From the NCBI GenBank assembly GCA_938040725.1, contig CALHZX010000034.1, positions 1 through 9,607 on the forward strand: a DNA stretch of 9,607 bases, written 5' to 3'. The position numbers and the translations under genes were made by a program. This document shows, one piece after another, positions 1 through 6,576 of the stretch. The notes below the pieces were generated by a model. It ran no database searches. It was not told the DNA's origin and saw nothing but the letters and a program-made list of their open reading frames with translations. How positions within the stretch are numbered: position 1 is the stretch's first letter; every line of letters starts with the position of its first letter. This DNA is from an uncultured Actinomyces sp. (GTDB lineage: Bacteria; Actinomycetota; Actinomycetes; Actinomycetales; Actinomycetaceae).

Positions 1-895
1 AGTCCATGCCCTCGTTGCGGAAGTTGCGGTTCATCTCGAAGACGCGGTCCACGCCTCCGACGACCGCTCGCTTGAGGTAGATCTCCGTCGCGATGCGCAG
101 GTAGAGCTCGGTGTCGAGCGCGTTCATATGCGTCGTGAAGGGACGAGCCGCGGCACCGCCGTGGATCATCTGCAGCATCGGCGTCTCGAGCTCGATGTAG
201 TCGCGGCGGAAGAAGTTCTCGCGGATCGAACGGTTGACGGCCGCGCGAATACGGATCATATCGCGCGCGGCGGGGCGCGTGATCAGGTCAAGCTCGCGGC
301 GACGGATGCGCTGATCCTCGGACAGGGTGATCTCTTCGCCATCCTCGGTGGTCCAGGTCTTGGGCAGGGGACGGATCGCCTTGGAAGCAATGGCCCACGA
401 GGCGTCGGGGGCGGGCAGCGCGGTGGGCGCGGCATCGTAGGCGGCCTGGGCTTCGGGCGTGACCTCGGCGGGGGTCGCGAAGATCGACAGCTCGCCGCGG
501 CGCGAGGAGATCACGCGGCCGTGGACGAAGAGGTGATCGCCCAGGTCGACGTCGTTCTTGTAGTCGGCCAGGGACTCGGCGCCGACGGAAGCGGCGGAGA
601 GCATGACCTGGATCTTGTTGCCCTCACCGTCCATGAGGGTCGCGAAGCACAGCTTGCCGCCGTTGCGCGCGAGGATGACGCGGCCCGCCAGGCCCACGTA
701 ATCCTCGGTCTCTTCGCCGGCCTCAAGGTGCGCGTACTTCTCGCGCACCGCCTTGATAGTGGTCGTGATCGGCAGGCGCACGGGGTAGGCGGGGATGCCG
801 GCCTCCATGAGGCGCGCGCGCTTGGCCGCGCGAACCTTGACCTGCTCGGGGGTGTCGTCTGCGGGTGCTTGCGTGGGCGTAGAAGAATCGGTCAT
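1..895 (-). CDS. lysS: Lysyl-tRNA synthetase, N-terminal part (3' end outside window)
   Basis: Class II aminoacyl-tRNA synthetase that charges tRNA-Lys with lysine in the cytoplasm. Reading from the ATG at 895 gives 298 residues with no stop before the window edge. Residues about 68-140 form the OB-fold anticodon-binding domain (start YVGLAGRVI, end GELSIFA). Motif 1 is at about 219-240, ending in ETPML with its invariant proline. The LysRS stretch IHGGAAARPFTTHMNALD follows, then motif 2 begins at 286-296 (FEMNRNFRNEG). Motif 3 and the rest of the catalytic domain lie outside; the family is usually about 500 residues. An Ala/Pro-rich stretch at about 141-166 lengthens the OB-fold-to-catalytic linker compared with the E. 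coli-type enzyme. No Shine-Dalgarno is visible; a TANNNT hexamer ends 6 bases before the ATG, so translation may be leaderless. The family call is secure. Confidence 0.96.
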   Translation of the reverse strand, partial: MTDSSTPTQAPADDTPEQVKVRAAKRARLMEAGIPAYPVRLPITTTIKAVREKYAHLEAGEETEDYVGLAGRVILARNGGKLCFATLMDGEGNKIQVMLSAASVGAESLADYKNDVDLGDHLFVHGRVISSRRGELSIFATPAEVTPEAQAAYDAAPTALPAPDASWAIASKAIRPLPKTWTTEDGEEITLSEDQRIRRRELDLITRPAARDMIRIRAAVNRSIRENFFRRDYIELETPMLQMIHGGAAARPFTTHMNALDTELYLRIATEIYLKRAVVGGVDRVFEMNRNFRNEGMD

Positions 896-901
896 GCGCC
901 T

Positions 902-907
902 ATCGTA
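902..907 (-). promoter_or_regulatory. Candidate lysS -10 box, leaderless arrangement
   Basis: On the minus strand TACGAT occupies positions -12 to -7 relative to the lysS ATG and fits the actinobacterial TANNNT -10 consensus. Six bases separate it from the ATG, so transcription would start at or next to the A of the start codon. I find no convincing -35 at 17-19 bp. The same 6-base spacing occurs before panC and the ydbS-like gene, which raises confidence. No ribosome binding site is present as an alternative. Confidence 0.45.
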
Positions 908-943
908 CCGGGATTTGGCCCCACGACGAGGCAGGGGCCCGGT
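907..943 (-). terminator. Weak GC hairpin after the ATPase gene
   Basis: The strand can fold with ACCGGG (907-912) against CCCGGT (938-943) and CCCC (919-922) against GGGG (934-937), leaving a 6-base bulge and an 11-base loop. It lies 71 bases past the ATPase stop and has no T-run. It also touches the candidate lysS -10. It could be an intrinsic terminator of the ATPase mRNA, or chance pairing in GC-rich DNA. Confidence 0.2.
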
Positions 944-1013
944 TGGGCAGATCACGAAGTGTCCGGCCCGTTTCCTTCTCGCGCTGTCAGCGGGACTCCC
1001 CGACGTTCGTTCA

Positions 1014-2267
1014 TTAGGCGGTGAGAGCGGCCAGTGAGAACGTGGTAACCCCACCCTCGAGCGTCATCGTTGGTCCATCAGCCGTCACGACAGCAGCGAA
1101 GGAAGGCACCCCCATGCGCTCATCGTCAACCACCTCAAGGAATCGCATCAGACTCTTGGCTCCAGCAGGTATCGCGGGTTGTCCGAGCTTTACCTCAATC
1201 ACTCCCCATCGACCGTCAGGGAGCTCGACAATCACATCGACCTCGCGTCCCGCCTTATCTCGGTAGTGCATAACATGCCCCCCAAGCTCCTGCATGTAGG
1301 TGCGCAGGTGCTGGACAACCATCGATTCGAACCAGAGTCCCGCCGTGTTCAAGTCCGCGAGCAGCTTACGCGAGGATGCTCCCAAGGCCGCAGCAGCCAG
1401 CGCCGGATCGACAAAGTGAACCTTAGAGGCGGAGCGAATAGCAGTCTTCGAGCGTATCTGTGGAGACCACGCGTCTTGTTCCTCGACAAGGAAGATACGT
1501 TCCAACGAACCGATGTACCCGCTAACGGTACGCGGCTGAATATCACCCACGCCTCGCATATCCGCCGCGATCGTTGTCAGCTTCAGCTCGGACGACAGGT
1601 TGCGCGCCAGCGAGCGCAGCAGGGCTGTCACTGTTCGTGGGTTACGGCGAGGTTCATCATCCAGGCGCGCAATGTCACTGACAGCAACATCCGCAAGGTA
1701 CGCGCGCAGATTACGCTGGGCGTCCTTCTCTACCAAATCAAGGTCTGCGGGCCACCCTCCATGCACGAGGGCAGAGAGCATTGTGGGAACATCCATCGGC
1801 GAGGTGAGAGCAGGGGTGGGCAGATCACCGTTAAAGAGGCCCCCGAGCGAGACGGTTCCAACTCCTAGCCCACGCTCTTCGAGAGTCATAGGGCGCATCC
1901 GCAGACGCACGAATCTGTGTGCACCGGAGTGTCGCATCGCATCCGGAGCGGGAACCGATGACCCGGTGAAGATGAACTGCCCCTTCATGCCACGCCGATC
2001 AATCTCATGCCTGGCCGTATTCCACAGCTCGGGCGCCAGCTGCCACTCATCAACGAGGCGCGGAGTCTCGCCCTCAAGCAGCAAGCGCGGATCCACCTGG
2101 AGAGCAGCTGCAACACTAGGCGAACCATCATCGAGGATCACGACCGATGCGGCGTGGTGGCGCCCCGTCTGTGTCTTGCCGGACGCACGGACACCATCGA
2201 TCAGCACACCACCCGAGGCTCGCAATGCAGATTCGACGCTGCGATCAAGAATACGCGACCGGTACAT
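1014..2267 (-). CDS. DUF4143-family AAA+ ATPase with winged-helix and PD-(D/E)XK-like tail
   Basis: A 417-residue protein of the large 'ATP-binding protein / DUF4143' family, whose cellular role is not established. Walker A is GVRASGKT at 25-32 and Walker B is RLVDEW at 70-75. A sensor-1-like strand QFIFTGSS lies at 97-104 and a basic RLRMRPMTLEE segment at 121-131. Residues about 210-262 look like a winged helix (helical, ending in YIGSLERIFLVEE). The C-terminal domain carries E314, then D344 (REVDVI) and E358-V-K360, the pattern of a PD-(D/E)XK nuclease-like fold. Length is normal and every expected ATPase motif is present, so the gene looks intact. AGAGAGGG lies about 4 bases before the ATG and fixes the start. 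Codon use looks less GC-biased than in neighbours (by eye), and it sits alone between panD and lysS, suggesting acquisition. Five tandem repeats lie just upstream. Confidence 0.9.
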   Translation of the reverse strand: MYRSRILDRSVESALRASGGVLIDGVRASGKTQTGRHHAASVVILDDGSPSVAAALQVDPRLLLEGETPRLVDEWQLAPELWNTARHEIDRRGMKGQFIFTGSSVPAPDAMRHSGAHRFVRLRMRPMTLEERGLGVGTVSLGGLFNGDLPTPALTSPMDVPTMLSALVHGGWPADLDLVEKDAQRNLRAYLADVAVSDIARLDDEPRRNPRTVTALLRSLARNLSSELKLTTIAADMRGVGDIQPRTVSGYIGSLERIFLVEEQDAWSPQIRSKTAIRSASKVHFVDPALAAAALGASSRKLLADLNTAGLWFESMVVQHLRTYMQELGGHVMHYRDKAGREVDVIVELPDGRWGVIEVKLGQPAIPAGAKSLMRFLEVVDDERMGVPSFAAVVTADGPTMTLEGGVTTFSLAALTA

Positions 2268-2312
2268 TTTCCCTCTCTTTCAGGCAAAAAGTAGCACATA
2301 AAGCTGTTGTAG

Positions 2313-2427
2313 CGCATGTTTTGGCCACATTTCATCGCATGTTTTGGACGAACATTAGCGCATGTTTTGGCCACATTTTAGCGCGCGTTTCGGACGTAAA
2401 GGTGCGCATGTTGTGCCTACCTCGGCT
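2313..2427 (-). repeat. Five tandem 23-bp operator-like repeats upstream of the ATPase gene
   Basis: Units start at 2313, 2336, 2359, 2382 and 2405, an exact 23-bp period. Read in the direction of the ATPase gene, units 1-3 share the perfect 12-mer CCAAAACATGCG. Unit 4 matches it at 9 of 12 positions and unit 5 at 10 of 12. Units 1-3 each contain a dyad: ATGTT-N7-AACAT in unit 2, and ATGT-N7-ACAT in units 1 and 3. The array ends 45 bases before the ATPase ATG. Its position, dyads and decay away from the gene suggest a multi-site operator for a DNA-binding protein, possibly the ATPase itself. The protein that binds is inference; the repeats are directly visible. It is too short and spacerless to be CRISPR. 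Confidence 0.85.
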
Positions 2428-2585
2428 CTGGTGTCACCTCTTCACGGCAGCTGGGCCCCACTGGTGGCAACGCAGGCAGGGCACCCACACTGCCACACTG
2501 GGGTTAACGCGCGCATGAAAGGGCCCCAGATACGCGAAGCGCCCACTGTCACCAGTGGGCGCTTCCCCCTGCTGTCAAGCGTTGG
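2428..2585. other. Intergenic region between the ATPase repeats and panD
   Basis: With the repeat array this completes a 318-bp stretch without a gene. Apart from the terminator hairpin at 2536-2565, it holds an imperfect inverted repeat: CCCCA (2456-2460) and TGGCA (2465-2469) can pair with TGCCA (2491-2495) and TGGGG (2499-2503). GGGCCCC occurs at 2453-2459 and again at 2521-2527. I see no reading frame with a ribosome binding site. Confidence 0.5.
2536..2565 (-). terminator. Strong hairpin terminator of the panCD unit
   Basis: A perfect 13-bp stem (GAAGCGCCCACTG at 2536-2548 against its complement at 2553-2565) encloses a 4-base loop. It begins 20 bases after the panD stop codon. No clear T-run follows on either strand, as is common for actinobacterial terminators. 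Because the ATPase gene points away from it, it most likely ends panCD transcription and insulates the ATPase repeats. Confidence 0.75.
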
Positions 2586-3020
2586 TTAGACGCCGGAGCT
2601 CTTCAACCCCAGTTCGCGGGCCCGCTTCGAATCCTCGGGGACGGTGCCCGCGTGGTCGCCGGCGCTCACGATTGTGTTGGAGCCGTCGACGAAGACAACG
2701 GAGGGCTTCATCGTACGTACCAGGGATTCGGGGACCTGGGCGTAGGCCATGATGATGACGAGGTCGCCGACGGTCACCTTGTGGGCGGCCGCGCCGTTGA
2801 GCTGGATCGTGCCGCTGCCGCGCTCACCCGCGATGGTGTAGGTCGAGAGGCGCTCGCCGTTGTTGACATCGACGATGTCGACCTTCTGTCCGGGAACGAT
2901 GTTCGCTGCGTCCAGCAGATCCTCATCCACCGTGATCGAGCCGACGTAGTGCAGGTCGGCGCCGGTGACGACGGCGCGATGGATCTTGCCGATGGCCATC
3001 TCGCGAGTCATTTCCATCAT
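2586..3020 (-). CDS. panD: Aspartate 1-decarboxylase precursor
   Basis: Pyruvoyl enzyme that converts L-aspartate to beta-alanine, the partner substrate for PanC in pantothenate synthesis. The proenzyme cleaves itself at Gly27-Ser28 (motif HYVGSITVDEDLL), and Ser28 becomes the pyruvoyl group. Other expected active-site residues are visible: K12 in GKIHRA, Y25, R57 in NNGERLSTY, and NGAAAH at 75-80. Length is 144 residues against a usual 126-140. The ATG at 3020 overlaps the panC stop as ATGA and has GGGGGA about 7 bases upstream. An internal ATG at 3011 (MTREMAIGKIHRA) would place the cleavage serine at the classical position 25, so the true start may be there. The gene is translationally coupled to panC and followed by a strong hairpin. 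Confidence 0.97.
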   Translation of the reverse strand: MMEMTREMAIGKIHRAVVTGADLHYVGSITVDEDLLDAANIVPGQKVDIVDVNNGERLSTYTIAGERGSGTIQLNGAAAHKVTVGDLVIIMAYAQVPESLVRTMKPSVVFVDGSNTIVSAGDHAGTVPEDSKRARELGLKSSGV

Positions 3021-3970
3021 GCGAGGTCCCCCGCACGCTCAACAACGAGGCCGACGGGTTCGGAGGCGGCACGCAGCGGCACCTCCATGTTGTCGATGAG
3101 GCGGGTCGTGCCCACCTTGGCGGCGATGAGGATGCGTCCCTCACGCGAGCCGTCGGACAGGATCGTGGGCGCGGCCGCGCCTTCGCCGACGGGCACGGAC
3201 TCGGTGCCTGCAAGGATCTCGAAGGTTCCCGCGTCCACGAGCGCAATGTAGTCCAGGTCGATACCACCCTCGGCGTCAATGACCGAACGGCACTCAGCGA
3301 CGATCTGCGCGCTCTTCGCCCCGGCCTCGGCGACCTCGGCACCGCGTCGAAGCGCGCGAGAGAGCGCACGGGCGCGGATGCGTTCCTCATCGCTCAGGTA
3401 CTGATTGCGGCTGGACAGGGCGACCCCGTCCTCCGCGCGCACGATCGGCACGGGGTGGACGCGCACGGGGATGTCCAGTTGGGAGAAAACGGTGCGCAGG
3501 ACTGCCAGCTGCTGGGCGTCCTTCTGCCCGTAAAGCGCCACATCGGGGCGCACGAGGTTGACGACCTTGGTGCACACGAGGGCGACGCCAGCGAAGTGCG
3601 TGGGGCGCGTCTTGCCTTCGAGAACGCGCGCGATGGGGCCCGGGTCGATTGTCACGGTCGCGGGCGTGGGGTACACGTCCTGCGGCGCGGGCGCCCACAC
3701 GAGGTCCGCCCCCACCGTCTCGAGCGCGTCCATGTCCGCATCCAGGGTGCGCGGATAGGCGTCAAAGTCCTCACCGGGCGCAAATTGCGTCGGGTTGACG
3801 AAAATCGTGACGATCACGTGATCGGCCAGCTCGCGGGCTTCGCGCACGAGCTGCAGGTGCCCGGAGTGGAGGGCACCCATGGTCATTACAAGAGCCTTCG
3901 TGCCGGGCAGATGCGACAGGGCGTCGGCCAGCTCGGCACGCGTGTGGGTGAGGACGGGACGATGGGTCAT
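3017..3970 (-). CDS. panC: Pantothenate synthetase (pantoate--beta-alanine ligase)
   Basis: Joins pantoate and beta-alanine using ATP through a pantoyl-adenylate intermediate; cytoplasmic. It belongs to the class I aminoacyl-tRNA synthetase-like nucleotidyltransferases. Signature MGALHSGH (31-38) contains the HxGH motif; FVNPTQF is at 57-63, EDFDAYPR at 67-74, TRPTHFAGV at 121-129, YGQKDAQQ at 147-154, and the KMSKS-equivalent VALSSRN at 183-189. The C-terminal dimerisation domain ends GRILIAAKVGTTRLIDN (278-294). At 317 residues it is longer than the usual 280-300; about 20 extra Gly/Ala/Pro-rich residues sit at roughly 259-277. There is no clear Shine-Dalgarno; an AAGAAT -10-like box 6 bases upstream suggests leaderless translation. 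It overlaps panD by 4 bases. No panB lies in the window. Confidence 0.97.
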   Translation of the reverse strand: MTHRPVLTHTRAELADALSHLPGTKALVMTMGALHSGHLQLVREARELADHVIVTIFVNPTQFAPGEDFDAYPRTLDADMDALETVGADLVWAPAPQDVYPTPATVTIDPGPIARVLEGKTRPTHFAGVALVCTKVVNLVRPDVALYGQKDAQQLAVLRTVFSQLDIPVRVHPVPIVRAEDGVALSSRNQYLSDEERIRARALSRALRRGAEVAEAGAKSAQIVAECRSVIDAEGGIDLDYIALVDAGTFEILAGTESVPVGEGAAAPTILSDGSREGRILIAAKVGTTRLIDNMEVPLRAASEPVGLVVERAGDLA

Positions 3971-3976
3971 GGTTCT

Positions 3977-4007
3977 ATTCTTGCAACTTCGGCCCGCCGG
4001 TGCGCAA
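3977..4007 (-). promoter_or_regulatory. Candidate panC promoter, leaderless arrangement
   Basis: On the minus strand TTGCGC (4002-4007) is followed after 19 bases by AAGAAT (3977-3982), preceded by TGC as in an extended -10. Six bases separate it from the panC ATG. The 9-mer TGCAAGAAT at this spacing, and the TTG at 19 bp, are repeated in front of the ydbS-like gene at 7080-7110. The 132-bp gap to the upstream DUF2520 gene fits an independent panCD start. The hexamers match the consensus only partly; the duplication of layout is the main support. Confidence 0.5.
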
Positions 4008-4102
4008 TCGAGTCGCTTTCCTCACGCCTGAAATTTTCGCGACGAGGCGGGGGCTGCGCCGGTGCTCCATCGCGCGTTTCGGGGTCGGAAGACGGGCAGG
4101 TG

Positions 4103-4990
4103 TCAGGCGCCCGGATCGAGGAGGGCGGCCTCGACGCTGGTCGCGGCGCGTTCGTCGAGGAGGCGCGCGTCGCGCAGCAGGCGGGTGAGGGCACGAGTCA
4201 TATCCGCGTAGGTGTCCCGCTCCCCCGCGAGCGCCTCACGCGAGCCGAGACAGCGCGCGTGCGCAGCGATCGTCCCCGCATCGGCGCGGGCGGCGGGTCC
4301 GGAGATGCCGGCGACCCCCTCGGTAAGTGCGCGGTCGAGCGCAGCTTCCAGGAGGGGACGCACGTACAGGGCGGGGTTCTCAATGCCCGCCTGCGCGAGA
4401 ATTCGCGTCGTCTGCACGGTGATGCCGGCGATGAAGTTGGCGCCGTGGGCGAGGCCGGCATGGTAGAGGGGGCGGTCATCCTCGGCGACGACGACGGGTT
4501 CGCCACCCATTTCGACGACGAGGGCCTGAGCGATCGGCAAGAAGGGGGCAGCCGCCGTCACCGCGAATGGCGTTCCGACGAGGCGCGCCACGTCGACGCT
4601 GGTCCCCGTGAACGTCATCGCCGGGTGGATGGCCAGCGGGATCGCCCCCTCGGCTGCCGCGGCGCTCAGCAAACCGACGCCGGATGCACCAGACAGGTGG
4701 ATGACAATGTGCCCGCTCTGCCAGGCACCCAGGTCAGCGAGGCCGCTCGCGAGGGGGCCGATCTGGTCGTCGGGGACGGCCACGATGACCACCTCGGAGC
4801 GTCGCACAACATCCTCGGGCGTGGCGATCGGCACGCCGGGGAGCATCGCGTCCGCGCGCTCGCAAGAAGCCTGCGATGACGCTGATACGGCGACGATCTG
4901 ATGCCCGACCGCGCGCAGGGCGGAGCCGATGACGGGGCCGACGTGGCCCATGCCGATGATGCCGATTCCGAGGCGTCCGGGGGTACTCAT
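4103..4990 (-). CDS. DUF2520 / Rossmann-like oxidoreductase next to panC
   Basis: A 295-residue predicted NAD(P)-dependent dehydrogenase. The N-terminal Rossmann fold has GIIGMGHVG at 10-18, the DUF2520 turn VPDD at 72-75 and HLSGASG at 98-104. HPAMTF (122-127) marks the domain junction. The helical C-terminal domain carries YHAGLAHGANF (176-186) and GPAARAD (231-237), resembling 6-phosphogluconate-dehydrogenase-type dimerisation domains. The substrate is not established. A homologue stands beside panC in M. tuberculosis (Rv3603c), so a role in pantoate or CoA metabolism, such as ketopantoate reduction, is a fair guess only. The start ATG overlaps the YdbT-like stop as ATGA, and GGAGG lies just one base before it, unusually close. 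The next in-frame upstream codons contain no start. Confidence 0.9.
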   Translation of the reverse strand: MSTPGRLGIGIIGMGHVGPVIGSALRAVGHQIVAVSASSQASCERADAMLPGVPIATPEDVVRRSEVVIVAVPDDQIGPLASGLADLGAWQSGHIVIHLSGASGVGLLSAAAAEGAIPLAIHPAMTFTGTSVDVARLVGTPFAVTAAAPFLPIAQALVVEMGGEPVVVAEDDRPLYHAGLAHGANFIAGITVQTTRILAQAGIENPALYVRPLLEAALDRALTEGVAGISGPAARADAGTIAAHARCLGSREALAGERDTYADMTRALTRLLRDARLLDERAATSVEAALLDPGA

Positions 4991-6576
4991 ACCTCCATTG
5001 TCGCCGATTCCCCCTCTACTTGTCGCCCTCCGCCTCGCCGCGAGGTCGCATCGACAATCTCAGCGACGCGGGAGAGCCAACGTTCGGGCGCCTCGGCCTC
5101 GCGACGATTTTTCGAGGCCCGCGACAGCTGCGCCCACAGCTTCAGCGAGCAGCCCGCCTCAACGTGCTCAGCCATGGACGCGACCGGGCCCGGAACCAGC
5201 TCGGCACGCACGGAAGCGACGCCGCGCCAACGCTGAACGGGCCCCTGATGCAGCGACACCGACTGGATACGCATCAATGGGATGATCGAGAAACGCCGGT
5301 TGAAAAACCCGTCGCGGATCGCGAACACGGTGTCGGTCATGCCGAAGGCGCGGCGGCTGTACTCGAGCGGATCCAGGATCTTCGCGCTTGGCGGGATCGG
5401 AGTCATCCAGCGGTCTTCTCGCGTGCCCGTGTGGAGGGACCCGAGGAAGCCGTCCGGATCATCGACCCCCAGATCCGGGATCGCCATCGCAATCGCCTGC
5501 GTGACCTCCACACGAGTGCCGACGGGAAGCAGCACGTCCGAGGCCACATCGACCTGCATGCCCTTATTTTTCTCGTCCGTCACGGCCGCCGCGTTGCCGG
5601 CCTGCGTGATCTCCACGCGATACCAGCCGAACAGACGCCAGATGAGCGGCTGGGTCACCTCGACGGCATGAATGCGCCCCGGCGGGATCGTCACGTGGCG
5701 ACGAGCCGTCAGGCCACGGTCGATGTGCACACCGTCCGCAGCAATCGCCGCGGTAAAGCCGAACTCCCTGTCGAAACGCGCCCACACGCCCACCAGGAGA
5801 CTGAACGCACCCGCCAGGATGCCCAGGAAGCTCATGATCGACGTGACGCCCACAACGCCCACAAGGAAGCCGTTGAGGCCCAGGAGGAAGACGCCGAAGA
5901 AGAGGGCGATCACGTTGTCGATGGTCGCCAGCATGGACACCAGGAGCGTGACGAAGCCGACCTTGAAAACGGGGCGCTCCGGGGCCTCCAGCGGTGTCTT
6001 TGTCGTCGCCACGCGGGCCGAGGCACCGGCCAGGTCGGCGGGATCCACGACCTCGGCAATCGCACCCGAAGCGAGCCCGAGGAGGAGCGCACGTAGCTCC
6101 TCCAACTGAGCGGCAGGCAGCAGGCCCAGCTTGATATCTGAGTCGGCCCCTCCGGCAACCTCGATATCCAAGTATCCGAGGCCGAGGATGCGCCCCACGA
6201 GCGAATACGACACGTTGATCGTCTGAATCCGCGTCAGCCTCGCGTGACGCTGCGTGCGCGTGAGAATGCCGGCGCGATACCAGATCGCCGTGTTGCTCAC
6301 CGCGTAGCGGGTCTTCGTCCACGACAGGTAGCAGTAGGCGCCCGCGAGCACGAGAACGATGCCCAGGATCATCAGAAGGCCGAGGAAGATCCCGGTCGTC
6401 GCCAGCCACGCGGGCGTCTCGCCGCTCAGCATGCCCCCAATCGCGGACGCATTGCTCAGGGACACCACGCCAACGACGCCTGCGACACTCCCCGCGACGC
6501 GAGGAACGTAGGTCAGCGGGTGAAGCGGCTTCCAGTCCTCGGGGGCGATGCCGCCGGAGGAGAGATCCTCACTCAT
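4987..6576 (-). CDS. YdbT-like membrane protein with three bacterial PH domains
   Basis: A 529-residue protein of the YdbT/DUF304 (bPH2) family. Four membrane segments are visible at roughly 26-48, 58-84, 205-232 and 234-265. Three PH-like repeats follow one pattern: a beta strand with a turn, a basic R-x-R/P-x-x-RI-x-x-V core, then a G-x-x-x-V strand. They lie at about 86-165 (core TRIQTINVSYSLVGRILGLG), 272-362 (GRIHAVEVTQPLIWRLFGWY) and 408-480 (MRIQSVSLHQGPVQRWRGVA). The family acts at the cytoplasmic membrane with YdbS; in Bacillus subtilis ydbST has been linked to resistance to peptide antibiotics, as I recall. Its function here is unknown. It overlaps both neighbours by ATGA, so translation is coupled. 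Upstream only a weak GATGGG precedes the ATG. Confidence 0.9.
   Translation of the reverse strand: MSEDLSSGGIAPEDWKPLHPLTYVPRVAGSVAGVVGVVSLSNASAIGGMLSGETPAWLATTGIFLGLLMILGIVLVLAGAYCYLSWTKTRYAVSNTAIWYRAGILTRTQRHARLTRIQTINVSYSLVGRILGLGYLDIEVAGGADSDIKLGLLPAAQLEELRALLLGLASGAIAEVVDPADLAGASARVATTKTPLEAPERPVFKVGFVTLLVSMLATIDNVIALFFGVFLLGLNGFLVGVVGVTSIMSFLGILAGAFSLLVGVWARFDREFGFTAAIAADGVHIDRGLTARRHVTIPPGRIHAVEVTQPLIWRLFGWYRVEITQAGNAAAVTDEKNKGMQVDVASDVLLPVGTRVEVTQAIAMAIPDLGVDDPDGFLGSLHTGTREDRWMTPIPPSAKILDPLEYSRRAFGMTDTVFAIRDGFFNRRFSIIPLMRIQSVSLHQGPVQRWRGVASVRAELVPGPVASMAEHVEAGCSLKLWAQLSRASKNRREAEAPERWLSRVAEIVDATSRRGGGRQVEGESATMEV

Noticed and set aside
128..1024. A 298-codon plus-strand frame over the lysS region
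   Set aside because: The minus strand gives an unbroken LysRS with motifs 1 and 2, so this frame is its shadow.
1014..2267. ATPase gene as a pseudogene
   Set aside because: The frame is unbroken at normal family length and Walker A, Walker B and the D-ExK tail are all intact.
2313..2427. Repeat array as a CRISPR
   Set aside because: The units are contiguous with no unique spacers, diverge gradually, and no cas gene is near.
2313..2427. Repeat array as plasmid iterons or an origin
   Set aside because: No replication initiator or partition gene is near and the setting is a chromosomal housekeeping block. An operator fits better.
2428..2585. A small gene between the ATPase and panD
   Set aside because: Open frames exist, but none has a ribosome binding site or recognisable protein character, and they run across the repeats and the terminator.
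3455..4879. A 474-codon open frame on the plus strand
   Set aside because: It lies antisense to panC and the DUF2520 gene, which have clear family motifs. Its composition is typical of a frame opened by GC-rich third positions.
5020..6096. A 358-codon plus-strand frame opposite the YdbT-like gene
   Set aside because: It reads as charged, low-complexity sequence with no domain and no ribosome binding site. The minus-strand gene explains the region.
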